Of a DNA stretch of 44,475 nt, positions 8,162 to 17,205 are shown piece after piece. A program made the position numbers and the translations under genes. The notes beneath the pieces were generated by a model, which searched no databases, was not told the DNA's origin, and saw nothing but the letters and a program-made list of their open reading frames with translations. Numbering within the stretch: position 1 is the first letter of the stretch; every line of letters starts with the position of its first letter. Origin of the DNA: an uncultured Clostridia bacterium (GTDB taxonomy: Bacteria > Bacillota > Clostridia > TANB77 > CAG-508). The stretch spans positions 1 to 44,475 of the forward strand of contig CANRKF010000007.1 in the NCBI GenBank assembly GCA_947631145.1, given 5' to 3'.

Positions 8162-11135
8162 CTAATCTATTTTATGAAATTGTTTAACTCTCTTCATTAT
8201 TTTTTCAGCATTCTCTCTAGCATCTCTTTGACTCAAGCCAGGATTTTTCTTTCTAATTGTTCTTTCATATGAATCTGTTAAGTCTTTTACATATTGTGCA
8301 TCTGTCAATTTTGTAGGATCTTGTATTTGTTTAGCTAATTTTGTTGCAGTAGTAGCTTGTTGTCTTGCTAACCTTTCTTTAGCTTCATTGTCTAAGTTAG
8401 AGGCATTTAAATCTGCCATAATGCTATCTTCTAATTTTAAAGTTTTGCCAAGATCAGAAGGATCTTTAATTCCATAGTTTTGGAATTGTGCAGCTCGCTC
8501 TGCTGCCTGTATTAATTCTCTTCCTTGTAATTCTCTTCCATTTGGTCTATATTCTTGTTGTACATTTTGTACAAATTCTGGATTAGATACTGATTCTTCT
8601 ATTTGCCTATCTAATCTTCTTTGAGTAGAGGTTCTACCTGTAAATCCTTCTCTGAATCCTTGAACTGGTGCACTATTTGCTATTCCAGAGGCTACCCTTG
8701 ACACCGTTCTACCAGTACCGTCAATGAAATTATTTAAAGCTTTGCCTCCTACTGTAGCACCTAAAGTTGTTCCTCCTACTCCATATTTAATAATATCTCC
8801 TAAATCATCTCCTGCAATTCCCATTCCTAAACCTACTGCTCCAATTGTTGCACCTGCTACAACTCTACCTCCTACATGTACAGCACCTAATGCTAAATGA
8901 CCTCCAGCTCTAAGTGCACTTTGTCCAACACTACGTCTCCAGTGTTTATTTCCTACTGTTGCAGACATTCTATTTTTTATTGCATTTTTTGCTCCGTAAC
9001 CTTCCTGCTTTGAATCTACCTACTTCTGGTTCTGCATTTTGTTCTGAAGCATTTGCCGAATTGTTATTTTCTGAAGCATTAATTGCTGAACCATTATTTT
9101 CTGAAGCAATATTTGCTGAATCATTATTTTCTAAAACATCATTCGCTGAATTATTATTTGCTTCTCTTGCTTGTTCCATTTGTTCATGCATTTGATGAAT
9201 TGGTATTTGTGGTTGTACTGCTCCATATTGTTCCGTTGCTAGTTGTTCTGCTTCTTCGTCTGTAAATCCAGAATTTCTCATTTGTTCTAAAAATTCATTC
9301 CTTGATAAGCCTGAAGTTGCTGATGGCTGATATGCTTCCCTTGCCAAAGCTTCTCTTTCTGCTGGGTCATAATTATCAGTTCCGAAATTATCTTCATCAT
9401 AGGCATCTACCATTCTTGGTTGGGCATTAGGTTGTTGTTCCCCGTCATATTGTTCTCTTGCTAATTGTTCTGCTTCTTCATCTGTATATCCTGAATTCTT
9501 CATTTGTTCTAAAAATTCATCTCTTGATAAATCTGAAGTTTCTGATGGCTGATATGCTTCCCTTGCCATAGCTTCTCTTTCTGCTGAGTCATAATCATCA
9601 GCTCCGAAATTATTTTCATCATAGGCATCTACCATTCTTTGTTGAGCATTAAGTTGTTCTGGAGTATTTTCTTCACCGTTTGAATTAGATTGTTCTGGAT
9701 TATCCTGTGTATTTTCTTGATTAGATTGATCTCTATTTGCACCATTTAGTGGTAAACCTGTAAATCCATCTACACCACTTGGCGCATCCGGATCTTTTAT
9801 TCTATTGTTATTTCTAATTGAATTATTATTTTTTTGACCATTTGATGCATTTCTTCCGCCTTTTCCACCTTTTCCACTCATAGCTCTAGCTAACATATTA
9901 TAAGCTGCTGTTCCTCCTACTGCACTTGCAAAAGTTCCTAATGCTCCACTAGTTTCAGCTTTGTTAAATCCGAAGAATTTTCTTAATATTTTTTCAGCTG
10001 GTATTATAAATGCTAGTGCAACTATTGCTATTAAAGGATTTACGCTTACTAAGTCTACTGAAGTGCTAACAAATATTGTATAAATAATTAAATGAAATGG
10101 CTGTTCTATTGCATTAAATATATACTCTTTAAACCATAAATCAAATGCTTGTGCTTTTCCATCTCTAATTTTATCTATTGGGTATGTTAAAGCAACTAAA
10201 GGAGAAATTAATGTTAAAAATGCAATAATTAATACCCTCTTTAAATATTTAAATGTGAATATACAAGTATAGCATACCATTGCTATATAAAGTATTAAAT
10301 GTAATAATTTAGGACCTACTGTATTATATTGCATTTTAAATCTTATAAGCCCCATTAAATCTGTTTTAAATGTTGTACCATCAGATACTTGAACAACTAT
10401 ACCGTTTCCACTAGCATCAGTAGCTGAAGATATTGAATTTGATATTTCAGATACAATTGTAACTGTAAAGGTCATTACATAATGAAGAGTAAAGGCTAAG
10501 CATAAAGCCACAACCCAATCTACTAACATTTGTTTATATTTTGATTTATCTGAAGCAGTAGAACTAATAATAATTCTTATACCAATATATAATAAAACAA
10601 GCAATAAACCTACTATGGTTAAATTTCTTAGTGATACATACCATGAAGCTATTGTATTATGTAGTTGGTAAGCTATTGAATAATTATTACCTCCATCTTC
10701 CCAATCATCTTTTGGATTTATAAAATTAATATCTAATGCTGGTATTTTATTTGCAAAAATCTTATCAGGCGTATACTTCATATTTGGTATATAATAATCA
10801 CTATCTAGTTCAGAAGCATCTATTTTATTTTCTTCATTTACAACATCTGATGATGATGCTTTTAATTCATCCGGTATACTATCTTTACTTACCATGAAGG
10901 CATTTCTAATGCCTCCATCTTCTCCTTCACCAAATTCTCCATTTACTAAAAATTTTTGAAGTCCAGCAGTTACAACATCAAATAATGTTCCTATTAAATC
11001 AACTAGTGGGTCTAATAGCATTCCTCCAGCATCTGCATGAGACTTTATTGGTACAGCAAAGCTAAGCAATAATACCACTATTATTGATATAAATGCCTTT
11101 TGTATAAAATTTTTATTTGTAAGTAATTTTTTCAT
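8162..11135 (-). CDS. VirB6/TrbL-like polytopic channel protein with long C-terminal extension; needs a +1 frameshift at CGG
   Basis: This is the inner-membrane channel component of the type IV secretion-like machine. It has a signal peptide ending near SHADAGG, an extracytoplasmic loop of about 125 residues, then at least five transmembrane segments between about residues 165 and 385, as in VirB6/TrbL. A hydrophilic tail follows with two 74-aa tandem repeats and short Asn/Ser/Ala repeats. The zero frame covers 713 codons, reaches CGG, and would end eight codons later. Skipping the C at 8996 adds 277 codons, for 990 aa, entering LGAKNAIKNRMSATVGNKHW and a Gly/Ala-rich hydrophobic region. The ATG at 8968 within the second part has no ribosome-binding site and lies one base past the zero-frame stop. 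AGGGGG precedes the main ATG. Confidence 0.8.
8993..8996 (-). other. +1 frameshift site TTA-C-GGA (CGG in zero frame)
   Basis: The zero frame reads AGG TTA CGG AGC AAA, then a TAG after five more codons. Skipping the C at 8996 gives AGG TTA GGA GCA AAA AAT and an open frame to 8162. The junction is in the C-terminal extension of the VirB6-like protein. Confidence 0.7.
9202..9645 (-). repeat. Two 222-bp in-frame tandem repeats in the VirB6-like tail
   Basis: Two adjacent 74-codon units (about 9424-9645, then 9202-9423 in gene order) encode closely similar blocks. Both contain RMVDAYDE, then EREAMAREAYQPS or EREALAREAYQPS, then TDEEAEQLA. They are Glu/Ala/Asp-rich and predicted helical. A further short Asn-Ser-Ala repeat (SENNxSA) follows at about 9040-9160. 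Such repeats usually give length variation by recombination. Confidence 0.85.
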
Positions 11136-11152
11136 ATTTCCCCCTAAATAAA

Positions 11153-13129
11153 TTAAATTGCTTGTCTTCTTTTTTTCATCTGTGCTAATTTATTTAAGTT
11201 TGTTTCTACAAACTCGAATTCTTTTGCCGTAGGTTGTATTTGTATTATTGCGCTATCTGCTCCTACTTTTAGTAAGCCTTCACCTTTTAAACATGTAACT
11301 AAGAATCCGGCTTCTCCTTCACTTAATTTAAATACTTCTTTTAAGTATCCTATTTCTGATTTATCTTGTGCTAAAAATAGTTTAGTATCTGAAGATGTTA
11401 ATACCGCTTGTGCTTCTGGTTTTTCATAAAAGTCTTGAAATCTTTGTGATATAATTGCTAGTGATACATTTCTTTTTCTGGCACGACGTGCCATTGTATT
11501 TAAGAAATCTACAGCTTCTGGATATGGTAAAAGCATCCAAGCTTCATCAACTAATACTCTTTTTTTAGAAGCTTTGCTTCTATCTTCACTATTCTTTTTA
11601 ACATATTTTTCCCATATCCAAGCAAGTAGAATTTGTTGTGCTAAAGGTCTTGCAAATCTTTCTTCTAGTTGTGAGATATCTAGGTTTATGAACAAGGTTC
11701 CATCTAATAAATCGAAGGTAGATTGTCCATCAAAATATGCCATTTGCCCATCATATTCTCTTATGTATTGTTTCATAACTTTTAGCAAATAGCTATAATG
11801 AAAGTTATAATCAGCATTTGTATTACTTTCTGCTTTTGCTTCAATTCTTTTATACCACGAACCTATTGTAGGCATTTTCTTCTTTTGTTTTCCTAACATA
11901 CTGTTTCTTAGGTCACCTTCTGGTGCTGTATATAAACTGTTTGGATCTGATGTTATTCCAAAAGCTGCATATTCTTCTGATACAGATTCTGCTATAATTT
12001 GTTTTGTAAGTTCGTTTACGTCTTGGCTTCTAGTGCTTCCTCTTGCCATTGTAAGTAAGGCTTGAGTTACATCTTCTACTTTATTTTCTACATTTAAAAC
12101 TGTTCTATCTCTACCTGTAATTTCGTCTTTTATAATTTCTGTTTCGATATCAAATATGTTTATAACTGTTTTAGATGTTGGTGATAAAACTACATTTATT
12201 CCTCCTAAGCTTTCTGCAACTATGCTATATTCACCTTCAGCATCTAGCGCTAAGCTTTGTATTCCCATTAATACTGCTGAACGTGATATTAAGGTTTTCA
12301 TTGTAACTGATTTACCAGCACCAGATTTAGCAAATATAACCATGTTATAATTTGTTAAACTGTTATGGAAATTATCAAATAAAATTGGTACTCCAGTTTG
12401 TTTGTTAATTCCTAATGGTATTCCTGTAGGATGTCCAACTTCTGAAGTAGTAAATGGAAATACCGTTCCCATAGATCTACGGTCAAAAGTATGTACTTTT
12501 TTAATTTTATCTTCCATTAATGGTAAATTTGATTGAAAGGCATCTTCTTGCATTGCCCATGCACTTTTTACATTTATTAAAGATTTTGACATTTCTGTTG
12601 CTAATAGTTTGGTGTATTTGTTTAAGTCATCTAGGCTATATGCGAATAAGGTTGCAACAATTGATGCTTCATAAAGTTTATTATAACCTGCTGCTATTTC
12701 ATCTCTAAGTTGTTCTGCTTCTAACCTTTTTTGCCCTAATGTACTTTCTCTGTTTATATTTCCTCTATCTGCTGCAACAATTCTTTCTGTTTCTAGTTCA
12801 TTTATAACTCTGTTTAATTCGTTTTGTGATTTAGATTCTTGTATTGGATTTATATAAATTGAAGTATTAATATCTCCGAATAAATACATATCTCTAAATA
12901 GTTCTGGGAATGTACACATTCTTGGCAAGCTTGATACAAAAAAGCTTCTGGCATATCTAGTTACATTAGATATGATTTCTAAGTGATCAATGTTACTAGT
13001 ATCTATTCCTGCTGGAGCTATTAATTCTTTAATTGTTTTCTTTCTTAAAATTTTGTATTGATCTGGTCTAGTATAGTCATTATGCTGATTTTGAAACTCT
13101 TCTTTTCTTTGTTTGTTCTTCTTGCTCAT
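11153..13129 (-). CDS. VirB4/TrsE-like secretion ATPase
   Basis: This is the motor ATPase of the type IV secretion-like complex. Walker A is AKSGAGKS (about residue 268) and Walker B is RVLVDEAWMLL (about 528). The downstream segments SLAIISQRFQDF and SSDTKLFLAQDKSE match the VirB4 core. At 658 aa it is shorter than usual VirB4 at the N-terminus. The missing N-terminal domain appears to be encoded by the gene just upstream. The start overlaps that gene by 50 bp and AAGGAGG lies inside it, so the two are translationally linked. No signal peptide is seen; the protein should sit on the cytoplasmic face of the membrane. Confidence 0.9.
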   Translation of the reverse strand: MSKKNKQRKEEFQNQHNDYTRPDQYKILRKKTIKELIAPAGIDTSNIDHLEIISNVTRYARSFFVSSLPRMCTFPELFRDMYLFGDINTSIYINPIQESKSQNELNRVINELETERIVAADRGNINRESTLGQKRLEAEQLRDEIAAGYNKLYEASIVATLFAYSLDDLNKYTKLLATEMSKSLINVKSAWAMQEDAFQSNLPLMEDKIKKVHTFDRRSMGTVFPFTTSEVGHPTGIPLGINKQTGVPILFDNFHNSLTNYNMVIFAKSGAGKSVTMKTLISRSAVLMGIQSLALDAEGEYSIVAESLGGINVVLSPTSKTVINIFDIETEIIKDEITGRDRTVLNVENKVEDVTQALLTMARGSTRSQDVNELTKQIIAESVSEEYAAFGITSDPNSLYTAPEGDLRNSMLGKQKKKMPTIGSWYKRIEAKAESNTNADYNFHYSYLLKVMKQYIREYDGQMAYFDGQSTFDLLDGTLFINLDISQLEERFARPLAQQILLAWIWEKYVKKNSEDRSKASKKRVLVDEAWMLLPYPEAVDFLNTMARRARKRNVSLAIISQRFQDFYEKPEAQAVLTSSDTKLFLAQDKSEIGYLKEVFKLSEGEAGFLVTCLKGEGLLKVGADSAIIQIQPTAKEFEFVETNLNKLAQMKKRRQAI

Positions 13130-14312
13130 TTTCTTTTGTACCTCCTTCTTCTAGCGCTTGTTTTTTAGGTCTTCCTCTTCTTTTTTTGGTTTCATCTTTT
13201 ATTTTTTGAATAGCATTTTCGGCAACGTCTTTTCCTACTATTGATTTGTTTTGATCTATTATCATTGATGCTAACTGTGCTATTAAATCTTCTTCACTTT
13301 CTTCTTTTTTCTGATATTCCATTTCTTTTTCTGATTTTGCTTCAGTAACTTTTTGGTTAGCCATCTCGAAAGCTTCTTTTTCTATTTTTTCATCTAATGC
13401 TTTCATTTTTTTATCTAGCACATCTGGTGCTGTTGAATATAGTTCTGTGTATCCTGATTGTATTGCTTTATCTATTCCATAGGTTTCTGATTCATCACGA
13501 TTATATGCTACATATAGTAAATCTACTAATCCATTTGAATCTAATACTTTTCCATTTACTCCACATGCAGATAGGGTTCTAATAATTGATTGGGCTCTTG
13601 TATATAATTCTGAGAAAGCTAAGTTTCTAATTTCTTTTTTATCGAAGTTATTATCTCCTAATTCTTCTGGATAATATGGAATTACTATATAATATTTTTG
13701 ATTTAATACGTTTTTGTTTAAGCTCATTTTTTCTGTGTTGTATATGATGTCTTTTCCATATTCATAAAGATTTGTGTTTTTTGTTAATTCATAAAATGCT
13801 GCTTTTAGTTCTTCATCTGTGTAATTGCCTGAGCTTAACATTTCTTCATATTTTTCTTTTTCTTTTTCTAAACTTTCTTCTATTTCTTTTACCTTATTTC
13901 GGTAAGTTTGTATGCTGTTTTCCAAATTTATTGTTCTTGTTTGTGTATATATTTGTATAGGATGCCTTAATGTATTTAGAAATTGTATAAATCCTTCTTC
14001 TACAGAGTTTTTTTCTATTTGTGACATTAAATCATAGTTTACTCCTTGACATTCTACTACCATAATATATTTGGTATCATTTTTGGTACAGATCATGTTA
14101 TCTTCAATTTTATCAAATTCCATAAAATCAAATACTGATTCTACTGTATAATTTTTTTGTGCTTTATTTGTTTTCGCATTAGTAGATTTTGCTACATTTG
14201 ATTTGTGGTTTTCTTTTTTCTTTGATTTTAAATATAGTATACAAAAGACTATTAGTAATATAAACATTACTATAAGAATACCTATTATTGCATAAGTCAT
14301 TATTTCAATCAT
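13080..14312 (-). CDS. Membrane-anchored protein with a VirB4-N-terminal-like domain
   Basis: This 410-aa protein has one N-terminal transmembrane helix (residues about 6-28) and then a cytoplasmic part. The segment DTKYIMVVECQGVNYDL followed by FIQFLNTLRHPIQIYTQTRT resembles the N-terminal beta-barrel region of VirB4/TraC-type ATPases (a strand pair, then the helix of a small domain). A long coiled-coil stretch follows (IEESLEKEKEKYEEML), and the basic tail contains KKRRGRPKKQ, an AT-hook-like sequence. It precedes and overlaps the Walker-containing VirB4 gene, so the two together may make one functional VirB4. The assignment is by pattern and position. A GGAGGG site supports the start. Confidence 0.7.
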   Translation of the reverse strand: MIEIMTYAIIGILIVMFILLIVFCILYLKSKKKENHKSNVAKSTNAKTNKAQKNYTVESVFDFMEFDKIEDNMICTKNDTKYIMVVECQGVNYDLMSQIEKNSVEEGFIQFLNTLRHPIQIYTQTRTINLENSIQTYRNKVKEIEESLEKEKEKYEEMLSSGNYTDEELKAAFYELTKNTNLYEYGKDIIYNTEKMSLNKNVLNQKYYIVIPYYPEELGDNNFDKKEIRNLAFSELYTRAQSIIRTLSACGVNGKVLDSNGLVDLLYVAYNRDESETYGIDKAIQSGYTELYSTAPDVLDKKMKALDEKIEKEAFEMANQKVTEAKSEKEMEYQKKEESEEDLIAQLASMIIDQNKSIVGKDVAENAIQKIKDETKKRRGRPKKQALEEGGTKENEQEEQTKKRRVSKSA

Positions 14313-14649
14313 TGTTCTTTCCCTCCTTGTATACGTATATTTTCTTTCCTTTTGTTTTGAATTTTATAAATCTTATTATTATATCATCTAAGTTTTCTCC
14401 ACCTGTTTTTTTAGCAAATTCAAATCTTCCAAGCTCTGGCATTTTTATTGTTCCTATGATAAAGCCAATTACTGCAAATATGCCTACTGTTATTAATCCT
14501 GCTAAAGTCATATTTAACATAGAAAATATAAAATTAAATATTAATCCAATTCCTGCTGCAACTACTGTATAAATTAAACTTTTTGTTGTAAAAATAAATA
14601 GTATTCTTCCTTCACCTTTAACATTTCTAGGTAACTCGTAAGTGCCCAT
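14305..14649 (-). CDS. PrgI family protein (VirB3-like)
   Basis: This 114-aa inner-membrane protein is typical of PrgI/VirB3 partners that link the pilin pool to VirB4. It has the opening YELPRNVKGEGRILFIFTTKS, two hydrophobic helices (about residues 27-45 and 50-67), the motif KMPELGRFEF, and a basic C-terminal tail. Gene order PrgI, VirB4-NTD-like, VirB4, VirB6 is the common Gram-positive order. It overlaps the next gene by 8 bp. GGAGG precedes the ATG. Confidence 0.85.
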   Translation of the reverse strand: MGTYELPRNVKGEGRILFIFTTKSLIYTVVAAGIGLIFNFIFSMLNMTLAGLITVGIFAVIGFIIGTIKMPELGRFEFAKKTGGENLDDIIIRFIKFKTKGKKIYVYKEGKNND

Positions 14650-14750
14650 ATGTTAGTTTTCCTCCTTTGTTTTATTGCATTATGCTAATTATAATTATAC
14701 TTATATATTATTATAGCAAATAATATCGAAAATTGTAACCCATAAATAAA

Positions 14751-14776
14751 AAAAAGTGCATAAAAATGCACTTTTT
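14751..14776 (-). terminator. Hairpin terminator or attenuator after the pilin genes
   Basis: Arms AAAAAGTGCA/TGCACTTTTT (10 bp, perfect) flank a 6-nt loop, and the T-run continues on the minus strand. It lies between the third pilin gene and PrgI. Partial termination here would give more pilin than machine mRNA, which is inferred. Confidence 0.75.
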
Positions 14777-14818
14777 AATATTTTTGTAATATGTATGTAA
14801 TATTGTTGTAATATTTTA

Positions 14819-15202
14819 TTAGCCACCAATACTTGATGCAAGACCTACAACTACTTTTGTTATAGCTGATGCACCAAAAATTAGTACAGCGCCTACTAAA
14901 TATGGGATCATTGTTTTCTTGTATTCTGCTTTTTCTGACGCACTTCCCATCATATATTTAATACCTAATACTAATAGAACAATTACAGCTACAACAACGC
15001 CTACAGTTGTGATAATACCAACAAGTTGATTACCTATATTTTTAACATCTTCTTGAACACCTGAAGCAGTTCCAGTTAATTCTCCTGCTAAACCAGCAGC
15101 ATCTATTCCACCTGTTCCATTTGCAAAAATTGTTGTTGGCATTACTAAAATTAGCATTACTACAAGTATCATTATTCCAACTATTTTTTTAGTTTTAGTC
15201 AT
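14819..15202 (-). CDS. VirB2/TrbC-like pilin subunit (third in tandem)
   Basis: This 127-aa precursor has a signal peptide (IVGIMILVVMLILVMPTTIFA), a short extracytoplasmic segment, a long hydrophobic helix (IITTVGVVVAVIVLLVLGIK), a basic loop (SASEKAEYKKTM) and a second helix (IPYLVGAVLIFGASAITKVV). This is the VirB2/TrbC architecture. It shares the helix-loop-helix pattern with the next two upstream genes, most closely with the one at 15920. A GGAGG site precedes the ATG, and a hairpin terminator lies just past the stop. Confidence 0.85.
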   Translation of the reverse strand: MTKTKKIVGIMILVVMLILVMPTTIFANGTGGIDAAGLAGELTGTASGVQEDVKNIGNQLVGIITTVGVVVAVIVLLVLGIKYMMGSASEKAEYKKTMIPYLVGAVLIFGASAITKVVVGLASSIGG

Positions 15203-15266
15203 AATTTATCCTCCCTTTCATTTTATTATTTATTTAATATATTCCATTTTGGAATAATTTTAAAAT

Positions 15267-15653
15267 CTAATCTAAGCTACTAAAAATTGTAACAGCTAAC
15301 TTCCATATTCCTAAGCCTCCAAATATAACTGCTAAACCTACAAAATATGGAATTAAAGATTCTTTAACTTTACTTTTTTGACTTACACTTCCTGTTACAA
15401 ATTGTATTCCTAATATAATTCCAACAATTACTGCAATAACAACTGCAAGTATTAGTAAGGTATTATATATTATATCTGATAAATTGTTTATTTGCGCTTG
15501 TTGTATTGGAGTTGCATTAGCATCATCTATAAAACCCTCTGCCCCTGAAATAATTCCTCCAAAGTCTGATGCATAAGTAGTAGAAGAATACATAAAAAAG
15601 GTTGATATTAAAAGTATGATTATTAGAGCTATTTTTATATTCTTGACTACCAT
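15267..15653 (-). CDS. VirB2/TrbC-like pilin subunit (second in tandem)
   Basis: This 128-aa protein has a signal peptide (IALIIILLISTFFMYSSTTYA), then two hydrophobic helices flanking a basic loop (SVSQKSKVKESL). The frame is open upstream to 15743, but the ATG at 15653 follows GGAG at eight bases and is followed by a proper signal peptide, so it is the start. It is more divergent than its neighbours and could be a minor pilin. Just past the stop a small TTCC/GGAA hairpin is seen but no strong terminator. Confidence 0.8.
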   Translation of the reverse strand: MVVKNIKIALIIILLISTFFMYSSTTYASDFGGIISGAEGFIDDANATPIQQAQINNLSDIIYNTLLILAVVIAVIVGIILGIQFVTGSVSQKSKVKESLIPYFVGLAVIFGGLGIWKLAVTIFSSLD

Positions 15654-15919
15654 TTTTCTTACTCCTTTTTCTATTTTATTTTTCCATATTAATTTTCTAT
15701 ATTTATATAAAAGTATATTTTTTGATTTTCTTATGTAGTACAAAATATACTTATGTTTATTTAATAAATTCTTATGGCATTTTGTTTAACATTTTGTTTA
15801 AAAAGCAAACCATTTTCTACTATATTACTATATTTTTTAACATTCTTCAAGTTTTTTTTGCATTTTCAGTAAAAATATGTGATTTTTAAGTGGAAATGTT
15901 CCACTTTTGGAAATAAATT

Positions 15920-16333
15920 TTAAGCAAAAATACCTGACATAATTTTTGAAACTATACCAATAATAGTTGTAATTCCTACTATCATAAATATTCCTATTAA
16001 AAATGGAACCATAGTTTTTTTGTATTCTGCTTTTTGCTCTACACTTCCTAGCATATATTTTACACCAATAATAGCTAAGGCTACTACACATAAAACTATT
16101 CCTACTGTAATAATTGTTCCTACTATGGGTGCAAATTTATTTGTTATTGTTTCAGTGCCAGTTACCGGTTTTGGATTATAACTGGTTATATCTTCTATTG
16201 AGCTTGTTTTTACTATGTATGCATTAAAGTTATTATTTATTTTTTCTATACCTGCTTTACTTTTTATAGGAGCAAAAATTATAGCAAAAAATGTTAAAAT
16301 TATAAATATGACATTTTTCTTGCTTATTTTCAT
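15920..16333 (-). CDS. VirB2/TrbC-like pilin subunit (first in tandem)
   Basis: This 137-aa precursor carries a signal peptide (NVIFIILTFFAIIFAPIKSKA) and an extracytoplasmic segment longer than in its paralogues (about 45 residues). Two hydrophobic helices follow, separated by the loop SVEQKAEYKKTM, nearly identical to SASEKAEYKKTM in the gene at 14819. It is the first gene of the operon, behind a good promoter and an AGGAGG site. A small hairpin (15888-15906) lies just past the stop. Confidence 0.85.
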   Translation of the reverse strand: MKISKKNVIFIILTFFAIIFAPIKSKAGIEKINNNFNAYIVKTSSIEDITSYNPKPVTGTETITNKFAPIVGTIITVGIVLCVVALAIIGVKYMLGSVEQKAEYKKTMVPFLIGIFMIVGITTIIGIVSKIMSGIFA

Positions 16334-16369
16334 TATTTTACCTCCTATTTTTAGTTATAGTTATTTTTT

Positions 16370-16398
16370 ATTATACACTAACTTTAGCATATTTTCAA
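16370..16398 (-). promoter_or_regulatory. Sigma-A promoter of the type IV secretion-like operon
   Basis: TTGAAA (16393-16398) and TATAAT (16370-16375) are 17 bp apart on the minus strand, 37 bp before the first pilin start codon. It is the only strong promoter seen between the upstream terminator (16484-16529) and the first pilin gene. Confidence 0.7.
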
Positions 16399-16483
16399 GT
16401 ATTATATTAACATATATTTTATTTCTTGACTACTTTTTAATACAAATGTAATATAAATGTAATGTTTTTGTAATAAAAAAATA

Positions 16484-16529
16484 AGCCCAAATTATTAGAC
16501 CTTTTTTACAGGTCTAAATAATTTAGGCT
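16484..16529 (-). terminator. Terminator of the Spo0E-like gene
   Basis: Long arms (AGCCTAAATTATTTAGACC against GGTCTAATAATTTGGGCT, read on the minus strand) are followed by a T-rich run. It separates the Spo0E-like gene from the pilin operon promoter. Confidence 0.8.
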
Positions 16530-16590
16530 GTTTTATTTTAATCAATATAAGGTTTTATAGGTGCTAGAAACCTTAACCTTTTATTGTTTA

Positions 16591-16782
16591 TTAATTTAAT
16601 ATCAGCTCTTTTACCTTATTACCTTTTTGGGCTTTTTTAGGTAGTTTGATTTGCGTTTTATAGTATTTTGCTATTAGGTCGTCTAATTCTATGCTTATTT
16701 GGTAAGTAATACTATAATCGTTTCCGTTAATTATGCTCTCATTTAATTTTTCTCTTAATTTACAAATTTCATCATTTAACAT
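16591..16782 (-). CDS. Spo0E-like aspartyl-phosphate phosphatase
   Basis: The 63-aa product fits the Spo0E family, short helical hairpins that dephosphorylate Spo0A~P and delay sporulation. The first helix contains EICKLREKLNESI. The second carries SIELDDLIAKYY, matching the family's S-x-E-L-D-x-L-I-x-x-Y signature with the catalytic aspartate. GGAGA lies nine bases before the ATG at 16782; a GTG three codons earlier (16791) abuts that site and is unlikely. It has its own terminator. Its presence suggests, but does not prove, a sporulating host. Confidence 0.85.
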   Translation of the reverse strand: MLNDEICKLREKLNESIINGNDYSITYQISIELDDLIAKYYKTQIKLPKKAQKGNKVKELILN

Positions 16783-17205
16783 ACCTAACACTCTCCTTTT
16801 TCTTGTTTTTATCTTTTGTATGTTTTAAAAATACCATATTTTTACAAATTAGTCAAGACTTTTCTTTAGTATTTGCAGTATTTTGCTGTTTTTTCGTATA
16901 ACATTTTTCTTGTTTTTTTAGCATTATTCGACACAAGTTTACATTTACTTTTAATTTTATTTATTTTTATGGAAAATGAGTTTTATTTTGCGTTTTTTTA
17001 TACAAAATTAGACCTTAATTTTTAGGACACAAAAAATTTGAGAACAAAATATTAGAATTAAAATAAGAAGATTTTTTACAATAAAATAGAGAAGATTTTA
17101 CCGTATAAATAGTAAAATTTTCTCTATTTTTGTGATTTTTAATTTAACAGTATTATTATGTTTTTCTAGTTCAAGCTATTTTCAGTTTTTTTACATTATT
17201 ATAGT
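16783..17205. other. AT-rich intergenic region
   Basis: I see no gene in this 423-bp stretch. It holds a terminator (17083-17130) belonging to the ymfH gene on the minus strand, the ribosome-binding site of the Spo0E-like gene, and T-rich low-complexity DNA. No promoter with both good boxes was found. Confidence 0.6.
17083..17130 (-). terminator. Terminator after ymfH
   Basis: Nineteen-base arms (17083-17101 and 17112-17130) pair with one G-U wobble around a 10-nt loop, ending in a T-rich run. The arms are A/T-flanked on both strands, but all neighbouring genes are on the minus strand, where it follows ymfH by 75 bp. Confidence 0.75.

Noticed and set aside
8970..9040. A GTAG-GTAG tandem duplication in the VirB6-like gene that could also explain its broken frame
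   Set aside because: Removing 4 bp also joins the frames, but the CGG nearby gives the same result by the rule that explains the other four genes, and it keeps more of the zero-frame sequence.
15837..16091. A small 84-codon frame overlapping the first pilin gene
   Set aside because: It lies out of frame within the pilin gene, with no ribosome-binding site and a composition typical of a shadow frame.
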